A stretch of 64,000 bases of DNA, from the NCBI GenBank assembly GCA_016787345.1, contig JAEUUU010000159.1, positions 1 through 64,000 of the forward strand, read 5' to 3'. Below are positions 50,434 through 59,527 of the stretch, piece after piece; positions within the stretch are counted from its first letter, which is position 1; every line of letters starts with the position of its first letter. The notes beneath the pieces were generated by a model, which saw only the letters and a program-made list of their open reading frames with translations, had not been told where the DNA came from and did no database searches. The translations under genes and the position numbers were made by a program. This DNA comes from Saprospiraceae bacterium (GTDB lineage Bacteria > Bacteroidota > Bacteroidia > Chitinophagales > Saprospiraceae).

Positions 50434-50898
50434 ATGCAATTTCCTCCTCTTCCGCCCGATGCCCAGGAAACGCCCGAACAGGCCGTCCATTTCCATTTTG
50501 AAGACGTTGAATTCGATCTGCCCGATACCGAAGGCCTGACCGCCTGGCTGTTGGGCATTGCCCGCAACGAAGGCAAACCCTTTTTCGAAGTCAATTATAT
50601 TTTTTGCTCCGACGAATACCTCCGGAAAGTCAATGTCGAATACCTCGACCACGATTATTACACCGATATCATCACGTTTCCCTACGGCGAACCAGGTGAC
50701 ATCCACGGCGATCTCTTTATCAGCAGTGAACGTGTGGCCGAGAATGCCCAAACCCTGGGCGTACCTTTTTTACAGGAACTCTGCCGGGTAATGGCGCACG
50801 GCGTGTTGCACCTGGCCGGCTATGGCGACAAAGCGCCAGAAGAAGAAACCCTGATGCGGCAAAAAGAGGATTTTTATTTGCAGCAACTGCCCCGCTGA
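50434..50898 (+). CDS. ybeY: Endoribonuclease YbeY
   Basis: A zinc-dependent RNase of 154 residues involved in 16S rRNA 3'-end maturation and ribosome quality control. VNVEYLDHDYYTDIITFPYG and IHGDLFISSERVAENA are family signatures. The metal site is HGVLHLAGYGDK: the first two histidines are present, but the third ligand position has Asp/Lys instead of His, a form I recall from other Bacteroidota YbeY proteins. The gene begins 4 bases after a -7 promoter box. Confidence 0.93.
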   Translation: MQFPPLPPDAQETPEQAVHFHFEDVEFDLPDTEGLTAWLLGIARNEGKPFFEVNYIFCSDEYLRKVNVEYLDHDYYTDIITFPYGEPGDIHGDLFISSERVAENAQTLGVPFLQELCRVMAHGVLHLAGYGDKAPEEETLMRQKEDFYLQQLPR

Positions 50899-50909
50899 TT
50901 CTACACCCT

Positions 50910-50917
50910 TATTTTTG
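50910..50917 (+). promoter_or_regulatory. -7 element giving a near-leaderless DUF1963 transcript
   Basis: TATTTTTG again ends exactly 4 bases before an ATG (50922), repeating the arrangement in front of ybeY (TTATTTTTGYCCCATG in both). Confidence 0.5.
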
Positions 50918-50921
50918 TCCC

Positions 50922-51710
50922 ATGTCACATTCACTTTCGCTTCCGCCCGAACTCGAATCCTATCGCGAGCAACTGCTTGCCACCCGCAGCGCTTTTATCC
51001 GCGTCGAGGCGCTACCCTCCGGCGCCACGAAACAATGGGAGAGCAAAGTGGGCGGATTGCCATACTTGCCCAAAGGCGCCGTTTGGCCCACTGCGCCCGA
51101 CGGCCGCAACCTGTTTTTCCTGGCGCAACTCAACTTTGGAGAAATGCCCCGGCTGGCGCCATTCCCTGAAAAAGGCATCGTCCAGTTCTATATTTACGAC
51201 GACGACCTGTACGGCATGGACTTCGACGAGGGCGAAAACCCCGATACGTTTCGCGTGTTGTATTTCCCCGACGTAATTGAGAACGAGGCGGAACTGCAAA
51301 CCAATTTTCCGCCGCTGCGCGACTACGACCTGCTGCCGCACCATCCTGATGTATCGCACCCGCTGCGTTTCAGGCTGGAAGAAGAATATATGCCTTCCAC
51401 CGACTACCAGTTCTGGCAGCGCTTCGGGGCCGATTTTTTCCAGCAATTCGGCGCGCAGGAGTGGTCGCTGACCGATACCTTCAACAAAACCGTGCGCGCC
51501 GACGGCCATAAAGTGGGCGGTTATGCCTATTTCACCCAGGACGATCCGCGCCGCGCCGACGACCCCATGCTGTTGCTCTTTCAACTCGATTCGGACGAAC
51601 AAATGGACCTCATGTGGGGCGATATGGGCGTCGGACACTTTTTTATCAGGGAAAAGGACCTGCTGAATGGCGATTTTTCGAAGGTGTTGTATGATTGGGA
51701 TTGCTTGTAG
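50922..51710 (+). CDS. DUF1963 (YwqG-like) protein
   Basis: A cytoplasmic protein of 262 residues with the DUF1963/YwqG pattern: SKVGGLPYLPKGAVWP near the start, FLAQLNFGEMP, GIVQFYIYDDDLYGMDFDE, KVGGYAYFTQDDPR and LMWGDMGVGHFFIREKDL at the end. Function is unknown; members are often found in contact-dependent and toxin-immunity contexts, but nothing of that kind is next to it here. Confidence 0.88.
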   Translation: MSHSLSLPPELESYREQLLATRSAFIRVEALPSGATKQWESKVGGLPYLPKGAVWPTAPDGRNLFFLAQLNFGEMPRLAPFPEKGIVQFYIYDDDLYGMDFDEGENPDTFRVLYFPDVIENEAELQTNFPPLRDYDLLPHHPDVSHPLRFRLEEEYMPSTDYQFWQRFGADFFQQFGAQEWSLTDTFNKTVRADGHKVGGYAYFTQDDPRRADDPMLLLFQLDSDEQMDLMWGDMGVGHFFIREKDLLNGDFSKVLYDWDCL

Positions 51711-51743
51711 CGCACATCGTGCAACGGTCCAAAATCACAGGCT

Positions 51744-52517
51744 ATGAAATTCAAAATCCTGCCAATCCTGCTCCTCACGCTGTTGTTTTACAGCCTTTGG
51801 GCGCTCCCGAAGCCGGCCCCTGTTGCCGGTTTTTCTCCGCCCGTCAGCCATGAGATATGGGACCGCCTTTTGCACCGCCACGTCAAACAAAACGGATTTG
51901 TCGACTACAAAGGCATGGTTCGCGACAGTGCCGAGCTCGGGCAGTACCTCTCGCTGCTCTCCGCTGCTGATCCGAAGGCCGAAAACTGGTCGAGGGAAGA
52001 GAAAATGGCCTTCTGGATCAATGCGTACAATGCATTTACCGTCCAGTTGATTGTAGATCATTATCCTGTGGAAAGCATCAAGGACATCAAGCGGGGCATT
52101 CCTTTCGTCAATACCGTTTGGGATATAAAATTCATTCGTATCGGCGGCGAGACCTACGATTTAAACAACATCGAGCATGGCATTTTGCGCCCGGTGTTCA
52201 AGGATGCGCGTATTCATGCGGCCGTCAATTGCGCCTCTTATTCCTGTCCGCCGCTGCGCGAAGAGGCTTACGTGGCCGAACGCCTGGATGCGCAGCTCAG
52301 CGACGCCATGCGCCGGTTTGTCAACGACCCGCTGCGCAATCGCGTGGGCGCGAAGCGGGCAGAAGTGTCGGAAATTTTCAAATGGTACCGGGGCGACTTC
52401 GTGCGCGAAACGGGATCGCTGCGCGCCTGGCTCAACCGCTATGCCGACCAAAAACTGGACGCAAACGGGCGCATTTCCTATCTGGAATACCAATGGAGCC
52501 TTAACGATGTGAAATGA
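51744..52517 (+). CDS. DUF547 secreted protein
   Basis: A protein of 257 residues with a signal peptide or anchor (FKILPILLLTLLFYSLWALP). The DUF547 core is clear: VDYKGMVRDSAELGQYLSLL, REEKMAFWINAYNAFTVQLI, NNIEHGILRPVF and AAVNCASYSCPPLREEAY. The family is common in Bacteroidota and cyanobacteria and has no firm function. Its stop overlaps the flavoprotein gene by four bases, linking it to a redox operon. Confidence 0.92.
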   Translation: MKFKILPILLLTLLFYSLWALPKPAPVAGFSPPVSHEIWDRLLHRHVKQNGFVDYKGMVRDSAELGQYLSLLSAADPKAENWSREEKMAFWINAYNAFTVQLIVDHYPVESIKDIKRGIPFVNTVWDIKFIRIGGETYDLNNIEHGILRPVFKDARIHAAVNCASYSCPPLREEAYVAERLDAQLSDAMRRFVNDPLRNRVGAKRAEVSEIFKWYRGDFVRETGSLRAWLNRYADQKLDANGRISYLEYQWSLNDVK

Positions 52518-53872
52518 AAATAGTCATTCTCGGCAACGGTATCAGCGGAATTACGGCAGCCCGTCACATCCGCAAACGGAGCGATCACGCCATCACGGTC
52601 ATCTCCGAAGAATCCGACTATTTTTTTAGCCGTACGGCATTGATGTATGTCTACATGGGGCACATGCGACAGCAGGACGTGCAGCCTTACGAAAACTGGT
52701 TTTGGGCTAAAAACCGCATCGAACTTGTCCGCGCGCAGGTCCAAAGTGTTGATTTTGACGCTAAAACTTTGCATACGTCGGATCGCCGGGTCATTCCATA
52801 CGACCGCCTCGTGCTGGCCACCGGCTCACGATCCAACAAATTCGGATGGCCCGGAGAGACCCTCAACGGCGTTCACGGCTTGTACCACTGGCAAGACCTG
52901 GAAGCGATGGAGCGGCACAGTGCCGGATTGCAACGGGCTGTCGTTGTGGGCGGCGGACTCATCGGTATCGAGATGGCGGAGATGTTTCACGCGCGGCACA
53001 TTCCGGTGAGCTTTCTGGTGCGCGAAAAGAGTTTTTGGGACACCGTGTTGCCCCCCGAAGAATCGCAGATGGTCAACCGTCACTTGCACGAGCATGGCAT
53101 CGATCTGCGGCTTGAAACCGAATTGAAAGAAATTTTGCCCGATGACAAGGGGACGTGCCGGGCCGTACGGACCCATTCGGGCGAAGAAATAGCCTGCGGA
53201 TTTGTCGGACTGACCGTTGGCGTCAGTCCGAACATTGGTTTTTTGAAAAACACGGCGCTGGAAACCAACCGGGGCATTTTGGTCAACGAGTTTTTGGAAA
53301 CCAACCAGCCCGGCGTGTACGCCATCGGCGACTGCACCGAAATGCGCCAGGCGCGCGCCGGCCGCCGTCCTATCGAGGCCGTTTGGTACACCGGCCGTAT
53401 GATGGGCGAGCTTGTCGCGCAAAATATTTGCGGAAAAAAGACGGCTTATGATCCGGGTATCTGGTTCAATTCCGCCAAATTTCTGGACATCGAATACCAG
53501 GTGTACGGCGACATACGAGCCAAATTGCCCGAAAACCAGGCCACGGTGTACTGGGAGCATCCCGGGGGCAAAAAAAGCATCCGCCTGAATTACGACAAAG
53601 CCTCGGGCGCGATAGCCGGTTTTAATCTCATGGGGGTGCGCTACCGCCACGAGGTGTGTGAAAAATGGCTGCGCGAAGGCGCGCATATCGAAACGGTACT
53701 CTCCAACCTGGGTTTGGCCAATTTCGATCCCGAGTTTTCGGATCAATACGAATCCGAAGTCGTAAAGGTGTATAACCGGCAAACAGGTAAAAGCCTGTCG
53801 CTCCGGCAAAGGCGCGGGCTGCCTGGCGTTTTGCGTTTTTTACAACATTTGTCCACCTCTTCTCAACGATAA
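52514..53872 (+). CDS. FAD-dependent pyridine nucleotide-disulfide-type oxidoreductase
   Basis: A protein of 452 residues with two dinucleotide-binding folds: IVILGNGISGITAARHI (FAD) and RAVVVGGGLIGIEMAEMF (NAD(P)H), plus GVYAIGDCTEMRQ, the FAD ribityl-binding site. No redox-active CxxC is seen at the FAD domain, so it is closer to ferredoxin/rubredoxin reductases or the NirB N-terminal domain than to disulfide reductases. It lies between a DUF547 gene and a membrane ferredoxin gene, which suggests transfer of electrons between NAD(P)H and a membrane chain. Confidence 0.88.
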   Translation: MKIVILGNGISGITAARHIRKRSDHAITVISEESDYFFSRTALMYVYMGHMRQQDVQPYENWFWAKNRIELVRAQVQSVDFDAKTLHTSDRRVIPYDRLVLATGSRSNKFGWPGETLNGVHGLYHWQDLEAMERHSAGLQRAVVVGGGLIGIEMAEMFHARHIPVSFLVREKSFWDTVLPPEESQMVNRHLHEHGIDLRLETELKEILPDDKGTCRAVRTHSGEEIACGFVGLTVGVSPNIGFLKNTALETNRGILVNEFLETNQPGVYAIGDCTEMRQARAGRRPIEAVWYTGRMMGELVAQNICGKKTAYDPGIWFNSAKFLDIEYQVYGDIRAKLPENQATVYWEHPGGKKSIRLNYDKASGAIAGFNLMGVRYRHEVCEKWLREGAHIETVLSNLGLANFDPEFSDQYESEVVKVYNRQTGKSLSLRQRRGLPGVLRFLQHLSTSSQR

Positions 53873-53875
53873 ACC

Positions 53876-55192
53876 ATGCGCGACGCTTCCGTTTCCATCG
53901 CCAATCCGGCCCCGATGATGACCACTGTGCGGCAAAAACTGGCGCTCGTCGTAGCGGGCGTCGGCATTTTGCTGTTGCTCGTCGTTTGGGCTGCCGGCCG
54001 CGCCATTGCGCCGCTTCCGACTTTTGGGGCTGCCCTTATACTGGTTGCGGCGGGCATTCTGTTGTTTGTCCGGGAAGAATATCTGCAGCGCCCCGAAGGC
54101 ATCAAAAACAACGGCGTATGGTTTCGCAGCCTGACGGCGCGCGGCGTTTGGGGCTGGCTCGCCGGCGTTTTGATCACCGGGTTTTATGTTTGTTTGTACT
54201 GGTTTCCGCAGTACCTGGCGGGTTTGATCCAGTTATTCGACCCTGTGAGCCAGGCCTTGCGCGGCCAGGCGGCCGACCAGTGGTTTGTGTACGGCAGTTT
54301 GTACACGGCGGCAGTGCTGCTGATGGGGATTAAATTTGCGTACAAGTACCGCCACAACCCGTACCAGCGCCTGCGCACCCTGTCGGTCGTGTTTTTCCAA
54401 TTGGGTTTTGCCTGGCTGATTCCCGGACTTTTAATGCGTTTGCAGCAACCCGAAATCTATTTTACCTATTTCTGGCCGCTGTCGTATTACCAGGGTACCC
54501 CGATGGCTTATGAAGGGTATGCGGGTTCGGGGCTCGGTACGTTTTTTTTCTTTTTCGGGCTGGCGATGTTTTTTGTCGGAACGCCTGTTCTGACCTGGTT
54601 TTTTGGAAAAAGATGGTACTGCTCCTGGGTTTGCGGTTGTGGCGGACTGGCCGAGACCGCCGGCGATCCGTTTCGCCATCTTTCGGATAAACGCCTGATT
54701 GCCTGGAAGGTAGAGCGATGGCTGATTTACAGCATCCTGATTTTGGTTGTATTGATGACGCTGTTGCTTTGGGCCAACGTGGCGACCGGGCGCAGCATGC
54801 TGCAAGGTATTTCCGAGCCGTTTTATAAAACTTATTCCTTTCTGATCGGCTCGGCGTTTTCCGGCGTGGTCGGCGTGGGTTTTTATCCGATACTGGGCAG
54901 CCGCGTGTGGTGCCGTTTCGGGTGTCCGATGGCAGCCTGGCTTGGCATCTGGCAAAAAAAACGCTCAAAATTTCGCATCACGACAAATGGCGGGCAGTGT
55001 ATTTCCTGCGGCAATTGTTCCACTTTTTGTGAAATGGGCATCGATGTCCGTGCCTATGCACAAAAGGGGCAGGATATCGTTCGCGCGTCGTGTGTGGGCT
55101 GCGGCATTTGTTCGGCAGTGTGCCCGCGCGGGGTGCTGCGGCTGGAAGGCGCTTCGGAGCTTGCAGGCGACAGGGAAAGGCCGTTCAAATAA
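53876..55192 (+). CDS. Membrane protein with two 4Fe-4S clusters (NapH/CcoG-like)
   Basis: A protein of 438 residues with six or seven spans. Membrane-proximal cysteine motifs CSWVCGCGGLAE and CRFGCPMAAW resemble the NapH/RdxA/CcoG group. Two C-terminal ferredoxin-type clusters follow: CISCGNCSTFCEMGID and CVGCGICSAVCPRGVL. It probably passes electrons between a cytoplasmic flavoprotein (the preceding gene) and the quinone pool or an extracytoplasmic partner. It ends 8 bases inside the convergent HAD phosphatase gene. Confidence 0.85.
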   Translation: MRDASVSIANPAPMMTTVRQKLALVVAGVGILLLLVVWAAGRAIAPLPTFGAALILVAAGILLFVREEYLQRPEGIKNNGVWFRSLTARGVWGWLAGVLITGFYVCLYWFPQYLAGLIQLFDPVSQALRGQAADQWFVYGSLYTAAVLLMGIKFAYKYRHNPYQRLRTLSVVFFQLGFAWLIPGLLMRLQQPEIYFTYFWPLSYYQGTPMAYEGYAGSGLGTFFFFFGLAMFFVGTPVLTWFFGKRWYCSWVCGCGGLAETAGDPFRHLSDKRLIAWKVERWLIYSILILVVLMTLLLWANVATGRSMLQGISEPFYKTYSFLIGSAFSGVVGVGFYPILGSRVWCRFGCPMAAWLGIWQKKRSKFRITTNGGQCISCGNCSTFCEMGIDVRAYAQKGQDIVRASCVGCGICSAVCPRGVLRLEGASELAGDRERPFK

Positions 55193-55811
55193 TCAAACCT
55201 TCCGCTTCCAGTGCCTTCAAAATGTCCGTTTCCGCCGGTTTCAGCACCCCTTTGATGCCTAGCGCCCGGGCGGCGGCCACGTTTTCCTCCATATCGTCGA
55301 AGAAGATCGTCTCTTCGGGCGCCAGTTCGGCGTCGGCGAGCACGTATTCATAAATCTCGCGATCCGGTTTGCGCAGGCGGATGAGGTGAGAGTAGTACAC
55401 CGCGTCGAAAAACTGCGTCTGGAAATCGGAGAAGCCGTGTTCGCGCAGCATATAGTCGTCGATCCAGCGCGCATGCAGGTCGTTGATGTTGCTGAGCAGA
55501 AAGACGTTGTAGCGCTCGCGCAGGTGGCTGAGCAAGTCGAAGCGTGCGCGGGGCATACCCAGGAAAATGGAATTCCAGGCCGCGACGACCTGTTCTTCGC
55601 TCAGTACCGGCGTGGCGGCGAAGCGGAGGGCGTCGACAAATTCGGCGGTGCTCAGTCCGCCGGTTTCGTAAAGCGTGAAAATTTGCTGTGCCATCAGGCG
55701 GTCGCGGGCGGCGGCAGCCTGATCGCCCCAGTAGCGTTGAAAATGGCGGGGGATTTGGGAGAGGTCGAGATCGAAAAGGACGTTGCCGAAGTCGAAGATG
55801 ATATTTTTCAT
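55185..55811 (-). CDS. HAD-superfamily phosphatase (YihX-like)
   Basis: A protein of 208 residues. The N-terminus MKNIIFDFGNVLFDLDL carries the nucleophile Asp with the DxGNV form seen in YihX-like sugar phosphatases. LLSNINDLHARW is motif II, RKPDREIYEYVL motif III and FFDDMEENVAAARALGI motif IV. It likely dephosphorylates a small sugar phosphate or nucleotide. It is convergent with the ferredoxin-like gene, overlapping it by 8 bases. Confidence 0.9.
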   Translation of the reverse strand: MKNIIFDFGNVLFDLDLSQIPRHFQRYWGDQAAAARDRLMAQQIFTLYETGGLSTAEFVDALRFAATPVLSEEQVVAAWNSIFLGMPRARFDLLSHLRERYNVFLLSNINDLHARWIDDYMLREHGFSDFQTQFFDAVYYSHLIRLRKPDREIYEYVLADAELAPEETIFFDDMEENVAAARALGIKGVLKPAETDILKALEAEGLII

Positions 55812-55907
55812 AAAAAAGCCGGTGCAGCAGGCTGCAAGTTGAGAAGAAGTTGGCAAAATGAAATTCTAAATCCGGTGCTTTTTCGCGCCTTTTCATTCGC
55901 AGGCTCG

Positions 55908-55915
55908 TACCTTTG
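55908..55915 (+). promoter_or_regulatory. -7 promoter element for the E2 gene
   Basis: TACCTTTG matches TANNTTTG exactly, 33 bases before the E2 start codon. Confidence 0.5.
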
Positions 55916-55948
55916 TGGCGCTCTAACCAAATTTATTATAAATTCTGT

Positions 55949-57256
55949 ATGGCTCGCGTAGAACTCGTCATGCCCAAAATGGGCGAAAGCATCATGGAAG
56001 CCACCATTTTGAAGTGGCGTAAAAAACCAGGCGACAGCGTCGAACTCGACGAACCCGTGCTCGACATCGCCACCGACAAGGTCGATTCCGAAGTGCCCTC
56101 ACCCGTGGCCGGCACCATCGTTGAAATCCTGTATCAGGAAAACGACGTGGTGGCGATCAACAAACCCATCGCGATTATCGAAACCGAGGCCGGCGCTGCC
56201 CAGCCCGCCGCGTCTCCTGCCGTCCAGCAGCCCTCGGCGCCTGCCACCAATGGCCGCCAGGAAGCCGCCGCCGTGCCCTACGTGCCTGCCGCCACCGCTG
56301 CCGCTGCGCCGGTCGCCTCCGACCGCTTCTACTCCCCGCTGGTGCGTACCATCGCCAAACAGGAAGGCATCAGTCAGGCCGAACTTGACACGCTGCCGGG
56401 CAGCGGACAAGACGGCCGCGTGACCAAAAAGGACATCCTGGCCTACGTCGCCAACCGCACCGCCCCGGCTCCCGTCGCTCCGGCGTCGGCCCCGGTGTCG
56501 GCCCCGGCTGCCGCCCCTGCCCCTGCGCCCGCCGTTTCGATCTCCGGCAACGTTGAAATCGTGGAGATGGACCGTATGCGCAAACTCATCGCCGACCACA
56601 TGGTGATGAGCAAACAAACCAGCCCGCACGTCACCTCCTTCGTGGAAGCCGACGTGACCAACCTGGTCAACTGGCGCAACCGCATCAAAGACGAATTCAA
56701 GAAAAAATACGGCGAAAACATCACGTTTACGCCCATCTTCATCGAAGCGGTGGCCCGCGCCATCCGCGATTACCCGATGATCAACGTGTCGGTCGACGGC
56801 ACCCGACTCATTGTCAAAAAAGACATCAACGTGGGTATGGCCGCCGCCCTGCCCAGCGGCAACCTCATCGTGCCGGTGATCCGCAACGCCGACTTCCTCA
56901 ACCTCGTCGGCCTCACCAAACAGGTGAACGACCTGGCCAGCCGCGCCCGTCAGAACCAGCTCAAACCCGAAGAAATCCAGGGCGGCACCTTTACGCTGAC
57001 CAACGTGGGCACCTTCGGCAACGTGATGGGCACGCCCATCATCAACCAGCCGCAGGTCGCCATCATGGCCACGGGCGCCATCCGCAAAAAGCCGGCCGTG
57101 CTCGAAACCGAATACGGCGACGTGATTGCCGTGCGGCAAATGATGTTCCTCTCGCTTTCGTACGACCACCGCGTCGTCGACGGCAGCCTGGGCGGCTCTT
57201 TCCTGCGCCGGGTAGCGGATTATCTCGAGCAGTTCGACGAGAAAAGAAGCGTGTGA
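55949..57256 (+). CDS. 2-oxoacid dehydrogenase E2 component (dihydrolipoamide acyltransferase)
   Basis: A protein of 435 residues. A lipoyl domain with lipoyl-lysine Lys44 (LDIATDKVDSEV) is followed by an Ala/Pro-rich linker, a peripheral subunit-binding domain (YSPLVRTIAKQEGISQAELD, GSGQDGRVTKKDILAYV), a second Ala/Pro linker, and the catalytic core ending SYDHRVVDGSLGGSFLRRVA with the His-x3-Asp-Gly motif. It forms the core of a pyruvate, oxoglutarate or branched-chain complex; the absence of neighbouring E1/E3 genes and the core sequence do not decide which, though a branched-chain or broad-specificity type is plausible. Confidence 0.93.
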   Translation: MARVELVMPKMGESIMEATILKWRKKPGDSVELDEPVLDIATDKVDSEVPSPVAGTIVEILYQENDVVAINKPIAIIETEAGAAQPAASPAVQQPSAPATNGRQEAAAVPYVPAATAAAAPVASDRFYSPLVRTIAKQEGISQAELDTLPGSGQDGRVTKKDILAYVANRTAPAPVAPASAPVSAPAAAPAPAPAVSISGNVEIVEMDRMRKLIADHMVMSKQTSPHVTSFVEADVTNLVNWRNRIKDEFKKKYGENITFTPIFIEAVARAIRDYPMINVSVDGTRLIVKKDINVGMAAALPSGNLIVPVIRNADFLNLVGLTKQVNDLASRARQNQLKPEEIQGGTFTLTNVGTFGNVMGTPIINQPQVAIMATGAIRKKPAVLETEYGDVIAVRQMMFLSLSYDHRVVDGSLGGSFLRRVADYLEQFDEKRSV

Positions 57257-57275
57257 GTTTTTGAGTGAACCGGTG

Positions 57276-57317
57276 ATTGCCCCGGCGCGTCTGTTGGCGT
57301 GTCGGGGCAATTTTTTT
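57276..57317 (+). terminator. Terminator after the E2 gene
   Basis: ATTGCCCCG (57276-57284) pairs with CGGGGCAAT (57303-57311), and the arm runs into a T tract. It lies 20 bases after the stop and just before the AT-rich islet begins. Confidence 0.8.
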
Positions 57318-57420
57318 ACCGGTTTTGCGTCTTGTTATTCTTAACTATCCTCAATTGAAAGTGGGTTTTCTTAATCCGCTTATCATCGGGGATAAATCGG
57401 AATAGCGGTATTTGCTCAAA

Positions 57421-57813
57421 ATGAAAAAATTAATACTTATACTTTTTACACTTACGTCATGTACTTCTACTCCCGAAGCCACAATCTCGAAAAAAGATAT
57501 TGCCTTGTTGGATTTTTACTATATAAACAGGGATAAATACATAATTAACTGCCAAACAAAAGACACTATCCCTTTTTTGTTGACAGAAATCAGCATTGAC
57601 TCATCTTTAAATGGTGAAGGTGTAAATTATTCCTTTCTTATACCTGTGTCAAACTGTTTGGAAACAGAACGATATTTCAATGTTTCATTAATTAATTGCA
57701 TCGCATATAAAAATAATGGCAAGGCATCATTGATTAGCGGCACACTTATGTTTACGGAAATTGATTCTTTTTTTTTTCTGAAAATTATCAACCCTGTTTC
57801 ATCGATTCACTGA
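57421..57813 (+). CDS. Small lipoprotein in the AT-rich islet
   Basis: A protein of 130 residues with a lipoprotein signal (MKKLILILFTLTSC, lipobox TSC). The mature part (TISKKDIALLDFYYINRDKY...) matches no family I know. It contains a few cysteines and aromatic beta-type segments. Codon use is strongly A/T-ending, unlike the E2 gene just upstream, which suggests recent acquisition or relaxed selection. It is the first of several small exported proteins in the islet. Confidence 0.6.
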   Translation: MKKLILILFTLTSCTSTPEATISKKDIALLDFYYINRDKYIINCQTKDTIPFLLTEISIDSSLNGEGVNYSFLIPVSNCLETERYFNVSLINCIAYKNNGKASLISGTLMFTEIDSFFFLKIINPVSSIH

Positions 57814-58089
57814 CCAGATGTAATACACCTATTTCGAAGACACTTTCAAATGTAATTTATGAATTTAATAAAAATAGATAGTTTAAAAAATATCGTTTTT
57901 GTTACTTAACGAAGATTAAGCAAGCGCGGCTGTAAATACAAACTTTGATGAAAATGAGAATTAATTAAGCGGTTTTAAAGTTTACGATGATGAATATTAG
58001 AACGTAATTCATGTATCGCAAACAAAATAGCCCGTTATAATAAATAATTTAAGTAAAGAAACTCAAAAATTAATTGAAAAAATACGAAA

Positions 58090-58704
58090 ATGAAAATCAT
58101 TGCATTGGTGCTGGTTTTAATTTGTTCAACTTCTTGCTATCAAAAGTATTACGTTGCGGTGGCACCTGCGCAATTCAATATATTATATAACAATTTAACC
58201 AACTCAATATTAATTGGAATAACTGGCTTAAAAAAACCAAACTTCACTTTGTCTGTAGATAACGGTAAGGTTTACCAAATTGAAGATCGTTACTTTATAG
58301 AACCCGACAGAGTCGGGTTATGTACATTAAGCATTGTTATCAATCGAAAATATACACTTCATTATATTTTCAATGTTCAACAGCCTCAAAACCCGGAGGC
58401 TGGCTTAGTGCTTAGTAAGCACAACAGGAATATAAAAAGTGTAACAGAGGCTACCGGAGTTTATGCCGCCTCTAATTCGGGCTATGCTACTGATCTAAAA
58501 GTAATCAACTTTGATGTTGATGTAATAAGAGATGGAAATATAATTTTTTGTCATGAGAATAATGGGCCATTGTTTGACATCAACTTAAGAAAATATTTTA
58601 CCACCTTGCAAAAAGGTGATGTCGTAAAATTCTATAATGTTATTGTTCTTTATAAAAATGGTAATACGCAAGATGGAATACCGTTTTTATTTATTGAAAA
58701 ATAA
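58090..58704 (+). CDS. Lipoprotein with GldM-C-like domains
   Basis: A protein of 204 residues with lipobox STSC (LVLVLICSTSC). The sequence VAPAQFNILYNNLTNSILIG, then LSVDNGKVYQIEDRYFIEPD and YIFNVQQPQNPEAGL, follows the pattern of the third GldM domain (also found at the end of some BlaR1-like proteins). FDVDVIRDGN and LQKGDVVKFYNVIVLYKNG fit the fourth. GldM is a T9SS and gliding motor component; this protein lacks the motor's membrane and coiled-coil parts, so it may be a decoy, receptor or partner. The assignment is by pattern only. AT-rich. Confidence 0.5.
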   Translation: MKIIALVLVLICSTSCYQKYYVAVAPAQFNILYNNLTNSILIGITGLKKPNFTLSVDNGKVYQIEDRYFIEPDRVGLCTLSIVINRKYTLHYIFNVQQPQNPEAGLVLSKHNRNIKSVTEATGVYAASNSGYATDLKVINFDVDVIRDGNIIFCHENNGPLFDINLRKYFTTLQKGDVVKFYNVIVLYKNGNTQDGIPFLFIEK

Positions 58705-58788
58705 GAGTTTATGGTCAGTTATTATGGTGTGTCTGAAAAACAGTGATTAAGAATGATGCAACCGGCGATTTTACCGTACTTATAAAAT

Positions 58789-59388
58789 ATGAGATATCTT
58801 ATTTTGAGTTTTTTTGCCCTCATGGCTTTTTGCAAATCAGCTAAAAGAGAACTATCAACTCCTCCCTTCTTGAATTTGCCTGATACAACTTTTTTATGTA
58901 CTAGTCAAGATTCTAGATATAATGTATATTTAAAAAATATCACGTTTGATATATCGAAAAGACATGAAAAGGATAGTAGATCGATACATGTAAAAATAAC
59001 AAATAGTTATAAATTTCCAATTTATATGGGGATTACTTCATTAAACTGCAACACAAGAGACAGTAGTATTAACTGTATTATTTTCCCCGACTTCAATCTA
59101 CACGAAATCATTGTACTTGAGAGGATATTTAGAGAGCAGCACATTATTTTACCATTTACGGAAGATGCAGATTATAAATTTATGAATTTTTCTTTTTATA
59201 TAATACGAGATTTGGATTTATTTAACAAATGTACAGACGAGAAAATAAAGACTTCCACTTCGAAGAATAGGTTATTTATACACCCGGATAGGATGCCAGA
59301 AACAGGTCTCTACATGATTTCATTTTATAACATCCCTCTTAGCAATGAGAATATTCAACCTATTATGTTTAAGATACAAGCCTACTGA
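58789..59388 (+). CDS. Exported protein of unknown function in the AT-rich islet
   Basis: A protein of 199 residues. The N-terminal hydrophobic segment ends in LMAFCKS, a plausible lipobox. The rest is beta-rich by appearance (YNVYLKNITFDISKRHEKDS, KFPIYMGITSLNCNTRDSSI). No family is recognised. AT-rich like its neighbours, with the same orientation as the two lipoproteins upstream. Confidence 0.55.
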   Translation: MRYLILSFFALMAFCKSAKRELSTPPFLNLPDTTFLCTSQDSRYNVYLKNITFDISKRHEKDSRSIHVKITNSYKFPIYMGITSLNCNTRDSSINCIIFPDFNLHEIIVLERIFREQHIILPFTEDADYKFMNFSFYIIRDLDLFNKCTDEKIKTSTSKNRLFIHPDRMPETGLYMISFYNIPLSNENIQPIMFKIQAY

Positions 59389-59527
59389 AATATACCCAAC
59401 GGAAAGTGGTTTGTGAAATGCCCCTATAATCCGACAATATGAAAATTGAGCGTCAGGAGAGATTCCAACGCTTGTTTATGTTCTTTGATATTTTTGGGGT
59501 TCGGTATATGTGTTATAATTTCCCCGC

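Noticed and set aside
56099..57310. 403-codon minus-strand frame over the E2 gene
   Set aside because: His/Gly/Arg-rich composition mirrors the Ala/Pro linkers of the E2 component; no homology features.
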